Shown here piece by piece: positions 8,482 through 16,604 of a stretch of 64,000 nucleotides of DNA. This DNA comes from Flavobacteriaceae bacterium UBA1903 (lineage in GTDB: Bacteria; Bacteroidota; Bacteroidia; Flavobacteriales; Flavobacteriaceae), in assembly GCA_002337605.1 (NCBI GenBank), contig DDGL01000016.1, forward strand, positions 282,973 to 346,972, in the 5' to 3' direction. Within the stretch, counting starts at the first letter, position 1, and every line of letters begins with the position of its first letter. The notes beneath the pieces are model-generated. The model saw nothing but the letters and a program-made list of their open reading frames with translations, was not told the DNA's origin and ran no database searches. The position numbers and the translations under genes are program-made.

Positions 8482-9453
8482 TTAAAAATCCATAAAGCCA
8501 ATTTTTTCAGAATGTGCGATGGCTTCGCTGCTTTTTTTAAAATACAGAGAATCAACACCCATGGAACCGATATTTTGCAATACCGCCTGGACCTTTTTTT
8601 TTGGTCTTTTTCTTGTTTGGCGTATGTAGATAGTTTTAATGTTTTTAGGAAATACTTTACAAATACGCTCGTAAAGAAAGGGGTCCCGTTGGGAGTCGTC
8701 CCCTAGAAGTACGTAGTCTAATTCTGGGTAAAATGATATGATTTCTTTAATTTTTTCAAATTTATGGTCGTGGCTTCCGCCGCCCGTAAATAAAAAATCT
8801 CCTAACCCCGTTTTTATTTTTTTCAGTTTAAGAACGGCTTTTGGTAAATTATATTTATTGGCAATAGCCACGATAAAAGAGTACAAGTTCCATTCACTAC
8901 TAGAAACATAGAAAAAAGAATTATATGAATCTTCGTTCGTATGACCAGCTTTGCTAAGAGCCTGGTAATGTTTTGGGACATCATCGAATACTTCGCGGTT
9001 ATCGATATTTTGGGTCAGCATCACATAGAGTTTCTTAAAGAAGCTTGCACTGTGGGATACCAAAAAAGTATCATCAATATCCGAGATTATACCATATCTA
9101 CCCGGATGTGGTTTTAGTATTTCACCATTCGAAATAATATTGAATGTACCAATGTCACATTTTATGGAACAAGGATGCCAACCGCTTTCCAATTTTTTGT
9201 TGAACGGTATTTTAAAATTGAAGTAGCCATCTTTGAGTGTTTTTGTGGAGACTGTTTCATCTTTAAACTGAAGAGTCACCGTTTCGTTGGGCATTGGTTT
9301 TATGGTAAACATTTTTAGTATGGATAAGCTATGTTTTATGGCTCGCTTTTCAATACTGTATTGGCTGGGTGCCCAGGACCTGAATACGTGTCCCGAAATT
9401 GTTAATTCTTTATCGTTCATGTATCCCCGATAGATACTGATGTCTACTTTCAT
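8482..9453 (-). CDS. App1-family (DUF2183) phosphatidate phosphatase-like protein
   Basis: A 323-aa soluble protein. The central segment GRYGIISDIDDTFLVSHS carries the DxDDT motif of HAD-type phosphatases, and the downstream layout (FFYVSSSEWNLYSF, GGGSHDHKFEKI, LLGDDSQRDPFLYE) matches the App1/DUF2183 catalytic domain, which in yeast App1 dephosphorylates phosphatidic acid. An N-terminal beta-rich domain of about 100 residues precedes it, as in bacterial relatives. The gene diverges from a lipid kinase gene 55 bp away, so the pair probably carries opposing activities on diacylglycerol/phosphatidate. Substrate specificity is inferred from the family. Confidence 0.8.
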   Translation of the reverse strand: MKVDISIYRGYMNDKELTISGHVFRSWAPSQYSIEKRAIKHSLSILKMFTIKPMPNETVTLQFKDETVSTKTLKDGYFNFKIPFNKKLESGWHPCSIKCDIGTFNIISNGEILKPHPGRYGIISDIDDTFLVSHSASFFKKLYVMLTQNIDNREVFDDVPKHYQALSKAGHTNEDSYNSFFYVSSSEWNLYSFIVAIANKYNLPKAVLKLKKIKTGLGDFLFTGGGSHDHKFEKIKEIISFYPELDYVLLGDDSQRDPFLYERICKVFPKNIKTIYIRQTRKRPKKKVQAVLQNIGSMGVDSLYFKKSSEAIAHSEKIGFMDF

Positions 9454-9508
9454 ATTGATTAATCCTAAAATTTGGATAAATTTATAGTACTAAATATATC
9501 GAATTCTA

Positions 9509-10393
9509 ATGAAATCAAACCTGCTCTTTGTGATTAACCCCGCTGCTGGATCGATAGATGCTAATAAAGTGGAGGATACAGCCAGAAAATTTGCTGAAAA
9601 GTATGAATTTGACATAGAATTTTACTTTACGACAGGAACGGAGGACGCCAAAAGGATTGAAGAAAAATTAGCTTCTAAATCATATCAGCGCGTGATCGTG
9701 GCTGGTGGTGATGGCACCATTGCTATGGTAGCTTCTCAATTACTTCATAAAAATACCATATTAGGAATCCTGGCGTGTGGTTCTGCCAATGGATTGTTGA
9801 CGTCTTTGGATTATCCCAAAACATTGCCCGAACAATTTGAGATAGCATTTGGCCATCATACCCAAACCATCGATGCCATTTGTGTTAACGATACTATTTG
9901 CTTGCACATTGCCGATATCGGAATTAATGCAGAACTAATTTATAACTACGAAAAATCTAATTCCCGTGGTATGCTGGGGTATGCGGCACATAGCTTACCC
10001 ACGCTCTTCAAATCGGATTATCCCTATAGATTTAAGATACATCTCGAAGATAAAGTGATTGAGAGTTCTGGCATATTATTAGCGTTTGCAAATGCTAATA
10101 AATATGGTACGGGTGCCAATATAAATCCGATAGGAAATATAGACGATGGATTTTTCGAGGTTGTATTATACAAAAGATTGAGTTTTTGGGAAATTCTAAA
10201 AACATTCTTCAATAAAACATCCGATAAAGAGCCGTACATACATATGTATCATGCAAAGTCAGTAAAGGTGGAGAGCACACATCCCATCGCCCTGCAGGTA
10301 GATGGGGAGTTTATTGGCAACTTTGAAACCTTTTCAGCTAACATACTTCCAAAATGCTTACCATTAGCACTAGTGAACCCAGCCAAAAAGTGA
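9509..10393 (+). CDS. YegS/BmrU-family lipid (diacylglycerol) kinase
   Basis: A 294-aa protein with the diagnostic diacylglycerol-kinase catalytic elements. It opens LLFVINPAAGSID (NPxxG), then VAGGDGTIAMVAS (GGDGT nucleotide-binding loop, about residue 66), LACGSANGLLTSL, and a C-terminal VDGEFIG element. Length and order fit YegS/Rv2252/BmrU lipid kinases, which phosphorylate diacylglycerol or related lipids at the membrane face. It is divergent from the App1-like phosphatase and shares a short promoter region with it. Confidence 0.88.
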   Translation: MKSNLLFVINPAAGSIDANKVEDTARKFAEKYEFDIEFYFTTGTEDAKRIEEKLASKSYQRVIVAGGDGTIAMVASQLLHKNTILGILACGSANGLLTSLDYPKTLPEQFEIAFGHHTQTIDAICVNDTICLHIADIGINAELIYNYEKSNSRGMLGYAAHSLPTLFKSDYPYRFKIHLEDKVIESSGILLAFANANKYGTGANINPIGNIDDGFFEVVLYKRLSFWEILKTFFNKTSDKEPYIHMYHAKSVKVESTHPIALQVDGEFIGNFETFSANILPKCLPLALVNPAKK

Positions 10394-10642
10394 ATTGAAT
10401 ACATCGGTTTTGGTGACTTTGAAATCCCTTGAAATCTAAGATGCTTATAGATTTTGGAGCCTCACTTTTAAAATGTTTTAGTGCATTTTAAGCTTTTCCC
10501 TTTTTTAAATAAACTTAACAATTCAGGTTAAAAAATGCTAATGTGTTTATGAGAATTTAGTTTCCGTGGTACTTTTAATTAACAAAACAACTATTAAACT
10601 CGCACTCGGCCATTTGGTTAGTGCTTGACCAATACTTTACTC
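10394..10642. other. Intergenic stretch before the DUF421 gene
   Basis: No open frame or RNA gene is evident. TACTTTTA at about 10569-10576 resembles a -7 box and would give a leader of roughly 65 nt for the following gene. A T-rich run near 10500 could end the kinase transcript, but no strong stem is visible. Confidence 0.35.
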
Positions 10643-11167
10643 ATGAAAAAATGGTTCTCCACCGATCTGGAGTCGCTGCTTGCGATTTCTATCACCACAC
10701 TTGTCATTTATATTGCCGTGATCTTTTTTACCCGGATTTTCGGAAAACGTAGTTTTTCCAAAATGTCGAGTTTCGATTTTGCAATGACCGTTGCCGTTGG
10801 TTCCCTTATAGCTACTACAATCTTATCAGACTCTGTTTCTCTTCTCGAAGGGATCGCAGGTTTGTTTGTGGTTTACCTATATCAGCTTTCAGCGGCACTC
10901 TTACGTAAATGGGAACCCTTCAGGAAAGCTATCGACAACAAACCGCTTCTACTGATGGATGGACCAACTATCATAGAAGATAATCTTTTAAAGGCCCGGG
11001 TAACCAAAGGTGATCTTCGCTCAAAACTTAGGGAGGCAAATGTTCTCGATCTATCGCAAGTGCGGGCTGTAGTTTTTGAAACCACGGGCGATGTCGTCGT
11101 ATTGCACAGCAGTGATCAATCACAGAGTTTAGAACCTTGGTTATTAAAAGATGTCAAAAGAAGCTAA
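10643..11167 (+). CDS. DUF421/YetF-family membrane protein
   Basis: A 174-aa protein with three N-terminal membrane helices (about residues 10-30, 48-66 and 70-90) and a cytosolic C-terminal domain. It shows the YetF hallmarks: GKRSFSKMSSFDFAMTVAVG in the membrane part, and DGPTIIEDNLLKARVTKGDLRSKLREANV in the soluble part. The start is ATG 10643 (MKKWFSTD); an in-frame TTG 18 bp upstream is less likely. YetF-like proteins are implicated in spore/envelope physiology in Firmicutes, but no biochemical role is established in Bacteroidota. Confidence 0.85.
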   Translation: MKKWFSTDLESLLAISITTLVIYIAVIFFTRIFGKRSFSKMSSFDFAMTVAVGSLIATTILSDSVSLLEGIAGLFVVYLYQLSAALLRKWEPFRKAIDNKPLLLMDGPTIIEDNLLKARVTKGDLRSKLREANVLDLSQVRAVVFETTGDVVVLHSSDQSQSLEPWLLKDVKRS

Positions 11168-11237
11168 TGCATACTCTAAAGTTAGCATTGTTGAATTGCT
11201 GGCTACTGTGTTTGTGTAGGAAAAAGAAGATAGATCT

Positions 11238-11501
11238 ATGGATACGACCAAAATAATAGGAATACTGGCAGGAGTTTTTACGACCGTTGCCGTTATTCCG
11301 CAGATTTACAAGGCGATCAAGACAAATAAAGTTGATGATATAAGCCCGGTATTTTTTAGCATTTTACTATTGGGTGTCGGACTCTGGACCGTCTATGGAA
11401 TTTTAAAAACAGATTGGCCTATTATGGTGACGAATGGAATTTCGTTCATGTTGAATGCAACCATGTTGGGAATTTATATAACAAACAAGATAAAAAAATG
11501 A
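11238..11501 (+). CDS. SemiSWEET-type sugar transporter (PQ-loop)
   Basis: An 87-aa protein with three membrane helices and the PQ motif in AGVFTTVAVIPQIYKAIKT, followed by SPVFFSILLLGVGLWTVYGI and NGISFMLNATMLGIYI. This is the single triple-helix-bundle size of bacterial SemiSWEETs, which dimerise to carry sugars across the inner membrane. The stop overlaps the next start (ATGA), so it is translationally coupled to the heme-protein gene. Confidence 0.88.
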   Translation: MDTTKIIGILAGVFTTVAVIPQIYKAIKTNKVDDISPVFFSILLLGVGLWTVYGILKTDWPIMVTNGISFMLNATMLGIYITNKIKK

Positions 11502-12157
11502 AAGCTATCGTTGAAAGTAAAGAAGATATTGAAGAATTAGTACGTGAATTTGTACTGGATGACCACCCCTGTGTCATGGCGCAGAGTGTCATTGCAGATG
11601 ACAACGTAACCATTCAATCGTATGGTAGTATGGATAATTTTTGTCCAAATACCTTGATGAAAGATTTAGAGATGTATGTAAATGACGTAGAGCAGGATTC
11701 TATGAAATTTCAGACTTTTATTGCTGTCTTTGACGATTCTCATTTTGAAACTGAAAAGGAATTTGAAAACTCACTTTGGAAACTACTATATACATTACAC
11801 AGCATGGATACCCACGCTTGGGACGAGACAACAAATTCAGACCCTGCTTCACCAAAGTTTAGTTATAGTTTGTTCGGCACCTCGTTCTATATCGTTGGGA
11901 TGCATCCTAATTCTTCTCGCTGGGCAAGGTCATCTCCTTTTCCGATGATCGTGTTCAACTTACATAGTCAGTTTGAACTGTTACGTAGCTCTGGACGGTA
12001 TGGAAGGGTTCGTGATCTCATACGTAAAAGAGACAAGGCATATCAAGGCTCTGTTAATCCCATGTTGGAAGATTTTGGTGAGAACAGCGAAGCCAGACAG
12101 TATAGCGGTAGAGCCGTAGAAGATGATTGGAAATGTCCCTATTTAACTAAAAAGTAA
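11498..12157 (+). CDS. YqcI/YcgG (GntA-like) heme-dependent enzyme
   Basis: A 219-aa protein. I start at ATG 11498 (MKAIVESKED), which overlaps the preceding stop by 4 bp. The conserved blocks of the YqcI/YcgG family are present: FQTFIAVF, LWKLLYTLHSMD, GMHPNSSRWARSSPFPMIVF, NLHSQFELLRSSGRYGRVRD, QGSVNPMLEDFG, SEARQYSGR and WKCPY. GntA of guanitoxin biosynthesis belongs to this family and is a heme-dependent N-hydroxylase acting on a guanidine compound. By inference this enzyme may oxidise an amine or guanidine nitrogen. It sits in a compact run with a PaiB-like flavin protein and a DUF1989 protein, suggesting one small pathway. Confidence 0.82.
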   Translation: MKAIVESKEDIEELVREFVLDDHPCVMAQSVIADDNVTIQSYGSMDNFCPNTLMKDLEMYVNDVEQDSMKFQTFIAVFDDSHFETEKEFENSLWKLLYTLHSMDTHAWDETTNSDPASPKFSYSLFGTSFYIVGMHPNSSRWARSSPFPMIVFNLHSQFELLRSSGRYGRVRDLIRKRDKAYQGSVNPMLEDFGENSEARQYSGRAVEDDWKCPYLTKK

Positions 12158-12161
12158 TTTT

Positions 12162-12773
12162 ATGTATTGCCCGGAACATTATAGTAAACAGGATAAGAAA
12201 TATCGGTACGATTTCCTTCAGCAATACCCCTTTGCTACCATGGTGCTTCAGGGTGAGTCAATGCTGGCTACACATATTCCGGTACTTACCAAGGGCGGGC
12301 CAGAAGATTTCTATCTGTATTCCCATATCGCAAATAGCAATCCGCAGTATGCACACCTCGAGGACGGCACAGAAGCCCTATTTATTTTTCAGGGTCCGCA
12401 TGCGTATATCTCGTCATCCTGGTATACCCATGAGGATATCAGTACATGGGATTATGCAGCGGTGCATATCAATGCAAAAATTTACAGACAGACCGCAGCC
12501 CAACTCGAAACATCATTACAGGAATTGGTTTATTTTTTTGAAAAGGATCAAGAGAAACCTAACTATTATCACGACATACCACAGAAACTTATTCAAGAGC
12601 ATTTTCCCAGAATTACCGGGTTTACCGCCAAGCCTACGAAAATACAGGCGATAGCCAAATACCATCAAGATTTTGATGGTGAAAACGTAAAGAATATCTG
12701 CCGAAAGTTAAGTACAACTAACAACGCTATGGATGATCAAGTAGTAAAAAATATAAAAAAGGAACATGAATAA
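12162..12773 (+). CDS. PaiB-family FMN-binding protein
   Basis: A 203-aa protein of the PaiB / FMN-binding 'negative transcriptional regulator' family. It starts MYCPEHYSKQDKKYRYDFLQ and has YPFATMVLQ, THIPVLT, YSHIANSNPQ and the core FQGPHAYISSSWY, followed by WDYAAVHINAKIYRQ. These proteins have a split-barrel flavin fold; despite the name, enzymatic or haem/flavin-related roles are more likely than transcriptional ones. It follows the GntA-like gene by 4 bp and overlaps the next gene by 8 bp. Confidence 0.87.
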   Translation: MYCPEHYSKQDKKYRYDFLQQYPFATMVLQGESMLATHIPVLTKGGPEDFYLYSHIANSNPQYAHLEDGTEALFIFQGPHAYISSSWYTHEDISTWDYAAVHINAKIYRQTAAQLETSLQELVYFFEKDQEKPNYYHDIPQKLIQEHFPRITGFTAKPTKIQAIAKYHQDFDGENVKNICRKLSTTNNAMDDQVVKNIKKEHE

Positions 12774-13350
12774 CGTAATTAAGCCACAAACAGGCACCGC
12801 ATTTTATTTAACAAAAGGGCAAAAGTTAAAAATAATCGATGTCGAAGGACAACAGGTTAGTGACATGGTTTTATTCAATGCAGAAGATACGAGAGAACGG
12901 ATTTCTTCTGGCAAGACATTAGATTTTGAGGAATGCATACAGATAACTACCAATAATTTTTTGTGGAGTAACCGAAGCAACAAGTTGGCAGCGATAGAAG
13001 AAGATACCAACGGACGAAATGATTTTTTACTTGCGCCATGTTGTAAGCAAACCTTTGAAATTATGTACGATCATAAAGGCTACCATCCAAGCTGTAAAGA
13101 AAATCTGGAAACGGCTCTAGCGCCTTTTGGTATTGAACCTGATGACATTCCTACTGCCTTTAATGTGTTTATGAATGTTCAGTATGATAGCGACGGAAAC
13201 CTGTCGGTTCTCCCACCCACTTCAAAAGCGGGGGATTACCTTATTATCCGGGCTGAAATGGATCTTTTGGTAGGTCTTACAGCCTGCTCGGCAGAAGATA
13301 GCAACGGCGGCACCTTTAAGCCAATAGCCTATGAAATTATAAAAGTGTAA
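12766..13350 (+). CDS. Urea carboxylase-associated (DUF1989) family protein
   Basis: A 194-aa protein with the DUF1989 layout. VEGQQVSDMVLFN gives the conserved 'GqQv.D...f' start, ending SGKTLDFEE. The middle holds the conserved FLLAPCCKQTFEIMY, GYHPSCKENLETAL, and PTAFNVFMNVQYDSDG. The C-terminal TSKAGDYLIIRAEMDLLVGL and TACSAEDSNGG close the domain. DUF1989 proteins accompany urea carboxylase/guanidine or amino-acid degradation; metal binding through the Cys/His residues is likely. Overlap with paiB-like and closeness to the gntA-like gene argue for a shared guanidine/urea-type substrate. Confidence 0.87.
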   Translation: MNNVIKPQTGTAFYLTKGQKLKIIDVEGQQVSDMVLFNAEDTRERISSGKTLDFEECIQITTNNFLWSNRSNKLAAIEEDTNGRNDFLLAPCCKQTFEIMYDHKGYHPSCKENLETALAPFGIEPDDIPTAFNVFMNVQYDSDGNLSVLPPTSKAGDYLIIRAEMDLLVGLTACSAEDSNGGTFKPIAYEIIKV

Positions 13351-13356
13351 AAGAAT

Positions 13357-13929
13357 ATGGAAGCACTACATAGTTTTAAAGATTTCTTGAAGAAAAATAA
13401 GAAGGCATTCTACGGTGGGATAATCGCCACACTTTTTTTAGGGCTGGGTGTTTTTCTTTTGGGTAGTGTTTCGGGCTATGAGGCAAAAAAACTAATCACA
13501 AGTTCCCTTCCTGGACTCAACATGCTCTGTAATACTATTGTTTTAGCGTCTGCCACTATTTTGGCACTGTTACTCACCCTATTGGGAATAAGTACCGGAA
13601 CAGAAAATAAATTAAAGAAAGCACATTACAAACAAGTGCTTAGTATTGCTACTTTTGATACCGTTTTGTTTGTGGGATCTTTGATCCTGTTTCAGCTATT
13701 CAATATTCCTATAACCGAAGCTGAAAATGTACCTACCACCTGGTTTGATGCAATTTATTGGGCCACATTGATATCATCTTCCATCCTTAGTGGGATGATG
13801 ATCACTGTTATATTAATGCTCTATAAAACGGTGACGAACATTATTAATATTGTGGGGTTGGGGAAAGATCACTACTTAATTTCAGATGAGGAAATAGAGG
13901 AAGAAGAAAAAGAGTCAGGTACAGATTGA
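13357..13929 (+). CDS. Hypothetical four-helix membrane protein
   Basis: A 190-aa protein with hydrophobic segments at about residues 19-38, 54-74, 96-114 and 131-152, a short Lys-rich N-terminus and an acidic C-terminal tail (EEIEEEEKESGTD). No family is recognised. It begins 6 bp after the DUF1989 gene and probably ends that operon. Its stop faces the stop of the next, convergent gene. Confidence 0.7.
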   Translation: MEALHSFKDFLKKNKKAFYGGIIATLFLGLGVFLLGSVSGYEAKKLITSSLPGLNMLCNTIVLASATILALLLTLLGISTGTENKLKKAHYKQVLSIATFDTVLFVGSLILFQLFNIPITEAENVPTTWFDAIYWATLISSSILSGMMITVILMLYKTVTNIINIVGLGKDHYLISDEEIEEEEKESGTD

Positions 13930-13933
13930 TTTT

Positions 13934-14380
13934 TTACAACCACATTTTCAAAAAAGAATCGTAGAAACGTTCCATACCTATTGCTGCCATTCCAAAGATA
14001 ATATGTGCCACGATAAGTTGAATATGGAACAAGCGGGTATGAGTTGGCGGATCGGTATTGGCAAGTTTGTAAAGTGCTTTCCACATCATAATTCCAATTC
14101 CTCCCAGCATACATCCAAAAATAATTCCCCATTGCACTGAGATTGAAACGTTCGTCACCGAATACAATGCTATTAACATAATTAGGAATACTATTCCAGT
14201 GAGGTAGTGTACAAGCCAGCCCACCCAAGTTGGAAGCTCAACATTTAAAATCTTGCCTAATAGGTCGGCTAATAATTTGGGTTCCTTGAAATTTTCATTT
14301 AATAGGGTAGAGAATACATAACTAAACCCTGTCATGCAGGTGGTAGCAACAATCCAAGCAAGAAAGAGTGTAAAAAGCAT
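13934..14380 (-). CDS. Hypothetical four-helix membrane protein
   Basis: A 148-aa protein with hydrophobic helices at about residues 2-20, 56-76, 82-102 and 118-136. Conserved-looking polar positions include WVGWLVHYLTG and HIQLIVAHIIFGMA, with histidines inside helices, but no family is recognised. It is convergent with the preceding membrane gene. The promoter would lie in the 400-bp repeat-rich gap to its right. Confidence 0.65.
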   Translation of the reverse strand: MLFTLFLAWIVATTCMTGFSYVFSTLLNENFKEPKLLADLLGKILNVELPTWVGWLVHYLTGIVFLIMLIALYSVTNVSISVQWGIIFGCMLGGIGIMMWKALYKLANTDPPTHTRLFHIQLIVAHIIFGMAAIGMERFYDSFLKMWL

Positions 14381-14575
14381 ACCTAACGTTACAATACTTT
14401 TTTGTGTTAGACTATCAATAAAACATAAAGATAATAAATAAAATTGGATACGATTTATAATAAAAACACACTAGTACAGTCAAAAAAGTCAGATCGGAAA
14501 GATGAGGCTTATATGAGTTAACTAACTGAATTTTAGTGCTGTCAATTATTTATAGTCTCTAAACAACGGCTATGC

Positions 14576-14655
14576 AACGGCCCATTCACGGGCCGTTATT
14601 TAATTTCAACGGCGCCGTTGTCAATTTCCCAACGGGCCGTTTTTTGCTCCGTTGG
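14576..14655. repeat. Cluster of AACGGCC/GGCCGTT palindromes
   Basis: There is a hairpin with an 8-bp stem AACGGCCC/GGGCCGTT (14576-14597) and a perfect 14-bp palindrome CAACGGCGCCGTTG (14607-14620). AACGGGCCGTT (14631-14641) and a final CCGTTGG follow. The same motif occurs after the integrase (8395-8432) and in decayed form near 15754. High GC in AT-rich surroundings makes it stand out. Confidence 0.8.
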
Positions 14656-14690
14656 ACTAGTGTGAATAAGATCAAAAACGTAGCGAAGCC

Positions 14691-14750
14691 TAACAAAGAT
14701 TAACAAAGTCTTACAAAGAGTAACAAAGACTTACAGAGTCTAACACCCAA
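14691..14750 (+). repeat. Five-and-a-half 10-bp direct repeats (TAACAAAGAC-like)
   Basis: Units read TAACAAAGAT, TAACAAAGTC, TTACAAAGAG, TAACAAAGAC, TTACAGAGTC, then TAACACCCAA. The period is exactly 10 bp, about one helical turn, so a protein binding each unit would sit on one face of the DNA. The array lies 42 bp before a small open frame. Confidence 0.8.
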
Positions 14751-14791
14751 AGTTTAATTCTTGGCATATTGCAGACAATTCTACTGCACTA

Positions 14792-14968
14792 ATGAACGCC
14801 ACTATTGTTTTTAGCATCGTACAGGCACTTCCCCAGGAAGAGCAACAGGCGTTGTTGAAAATGATGAAGTCGGCCGTTGCACCTTCACGGTTGCAACCGC
14901 CACAAAAAGAAAAGTTGCTCACCCGGGCGGAGGCGGATGCTTTTATATTAAGGACGGTTTTTGGTTAA
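14792..14968 (+). CDS. Small hypothetical island protein (58 aa)
   Basis: The product starts MNATIVFSIVQALPQEEQQ and ends TRAEADAFILRTVFG. The N-terminal half looks like one amphipathic helix with an EEQ-rich turn, and the C-terminal half contains KEKLLTRAEADAF. No family is recognised. That the frame is real is supported by a decayed second copy of its C-terminus at 15775-15841. It is preceded by the 10-bp repeats and the palindrome cluster, so it may belong to an element-maintenance module. Confidence 0.55.
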   Translation: MNATIVFSIVQALPQEEQQALLKMMKSAVAPSRLQPPQKEKLLTRAEADAFILRTVFG

Positions 14969-15126
14969 TTAATCTTCCTAATATCTTTAATCCATTTTCT
15001 TAATATGCTAAAAAAAGTATCTTTACCCATCATAAGACACGCTCGAAGTTGCAATTTTCTTGCTACTTCTAAATCTAATTTAGGTATTAGGCAATTGGCA
15101 AATATTTAATCTGAAACTTTATAATA

Positions 15127-15699
15127 ATGAAACGGAACTCTATCTTATTACTCTTGATTGTTGCAATTATTTTTAGTTGTAAAAACGATAGCACTAAAGA
15201 GAATGAATTGTTACAAAAAGAAAACGAACTCTTAAAAAAAGAAATAGAATTAGAGCGGAGAGAGAATTCAATGGATAAGAAAAAATCAAATAAATCAGAA
15301 ATAGAATCTGAGGATATTAAATCAAAACCATCTAAACGAGATTTGTTATCATCTAATATATCAGAATTTAATATGCTTCACTCTAAAAGTGAAAATATAA
15401 AAGTTCAATACAATGGTGATTTTGTTATTGATATGGGGAGTGCTTCTTCTGGAAGGGTAGCTGGTAATCTAAAAAATTTGAATCTAAGTTTTGAACATCT
15501 ACCTGAAAGACCAGGTTGTGCAGATGTTTGCCCAGAAATGATTGTGATTAAATTTGATTGTAAACTTAGAAAAAAATGTATTTCTGAACCTACGATGTCA
15601 GATTTTTATAGCGATTCTGGGACTATTTCAATTGCTAATATCTCTGTTGGCAAAAAGACCTTTGAACTACTAAATAGGATTAATAAAAATCTAAATTAA
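15127..15699 (+). CDS. Hypothetical lipoprotein
   Basis: A 190-aa protein with a lipoprotein signal (MKRNSILLLLIVAIIFSCKN; lipobox FSC). A charged heptad-like coiled-coil stretch (ENELLQKENELLKKEIELE) covers about residues 25-50. A C-terminal domain of about 100 residues follows, with a Cys-rich stretch (PGCADVCPEMIVIKFDCKL) that may form disulfides. No family is recognised. The gene is an orphan between two copies of the small-ORF module. Confidence 0.6.
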   Translation: MKRNSILLLLIVAIIFSCKNDSTKENELLQKENELLKKEIELERRENSMDKKKSNKSEIESEDIKSKPSKRDLLSSNISEFNMLHSKSENIKVQYNGDFVIDMGSASSGRVAGNLKNLNLSFEHLPERPGCADVCPEMIVIKFDCKLRKKCISEPTMSDFYSDSGTISIANISVGKKTFELLNRINKNLN

Positions 15700-15774
15700 A
15701 ATAATGCAACGAAAGATTTTTTCTCTTAGTTACCGATAATTAAATTTTAAAAGCAACCGTAACCGTTACATTTA

Positions 15775-15841
15775 CAACCAAAAGAAAAATTACTAACCCG
15801 AGCCGAAAGCGGATGCGTTTATTTTTAGGATCGTTTTTTAA
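15775..15841 (+). pseudogene. Decayed second copy of the 58-aa ORF C-terminus
   Basis: The sequence translates as QPKEKLLTRAE and, after loss of one base, continues ADAFIFRIVF then stop. This closely matches the end of the ORF at 14792-14968. CAACCGTAACCGTTAC about 20 bp upstream resembles the palindrome cluster near the intact copy. It is a frameshifted duplicate flanking the lipoprotein gene. Confidence 0.65.
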
Positions 15842-15878
15842 CTATTAAATTCAATTATTCATATAAGAATTTAAAATT

Positions 15879-16604
15879 CTAACGCTCTACGTCAATATTT
15901 AAAATGGGATATAACGAAGAAATTAATTTATCCTCTATGAAGAAACGATTGATGGCATTTTCTTTACCAGGATAAAGTAAAAAGGAAATTTCTACATTCT
16001 CTTTTATTAAAGCTAAGGCATCCCTATTAAAAAGACGTTCCAAACCGATTCGCAATTGACTTACAGTGTTTGGTTTTTTACCAAAGCCATATCTGCATTT
16101 CGTTAGTCTATTTTTGTTCTTGCATTCTGGCCATAGATGGCTAAGATGGTCATCTGGTTTGTTCTTGCTCATACTATCTTTCCAAATTGTATTACTATAT
16201 TGGTTATCATTTTCGGGGTCTATATTGTATCGAAGGTGACCGTCTATTCGTTTTTTAATATTAGTGCTTTTTCCAACATATAAACAGATATATTCGTCTT
16301 TACTAGCTTTGTCTATCCATTCCTTTGTAAAAATCACTTTTAAGAAATGATTTGCCTTCTCCGAATTGTCGTGTGGACCTTTTAAATAATATTCGGTATT
16401 AGGGTTTAACAAGTGTTTTCGAAGCAAGCCATTGTTGTCATTCCACCAAAAAGCATAAATTCCTTGTTGTTTTAAATCATTAATAATAGGGTTAAGAGAA
16501 CCGTTATAAATTTTTTCAATTGCATATTTATTTTGATCTAATAAAAGGTCATATGCACCTTCAATATCACTTAAAGAGAACCTATTTTCAATTCTATCTT
16601 TCAT
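15879..16604 (-). CDS. GIY-YIG nuclease-like protein
   Basis: A 241-aa protein. GIYAFWW (about residue 47) and CLYVGKSTNIKKRIDGHL (about residues 106-123) give the GIY and YVG halves with the conserved Arg. FFIEDKLISSLYPILN near the C-terminus supplies the catalytic Glu and closing Asn. About 50 residues are inserted between the GIY and YVG elements, longer than in minimal domains. It is the last gene of a four-gene operon and its start overlaps the stop of the DUF262-HNH gene by 11 bp. By context it is a DNA-cleaving effector of a defence system. Confidence 0.8.
   Translation of the reverse strand: MKDRIENRFSLSDIEGAYDLLLDQNKYAIEKIYNGSLNPIINDLKQQGIYAFWWNDNNGLLRKHLLNPNTEYYLKGPHDNSEKANHFLKVIFTKEWIDKASKDEYICLYVGKSTNIKKRIDGHLRYNIDPENDNQYSNTIWKDSMSKNKPDDHLSHLWPECKNKNRLTKCRYGFGKKPNTVSQLRIGLERLFNRDALALIKENVEISFLLYPGKENAINRFFIEDKLISSLYPILNIDVER

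Larger units (their letters stand above)
14381..14791. other. Repeat-rich non-coding gap
   Basis: About 410 bp without a convincing gene on either strand. It contains the CAACGG/CCGTTG palindrome cluster (14576-14655) and a 10-bp tandem repeat array (14691-14750), then runs straight into a small open frame at 14792. It is probably a junction between two blocks of island cargo. Confidence 0.6.

Noticed and set aside
13872..14228. A 118-aa minus-strand frame across the end of two membrane-protein genes
   Set aside because: It overlaps the better-supported 148-aa gene in another frame and shows no domain.
14691..14750. Iterons of a plasmid-type replication origin
   Set aside because: The repeats are only 10 bp, and no Rep-like protein or AT-rich melting region with DnaA boxes is present; the island has a chromosomal integrase.
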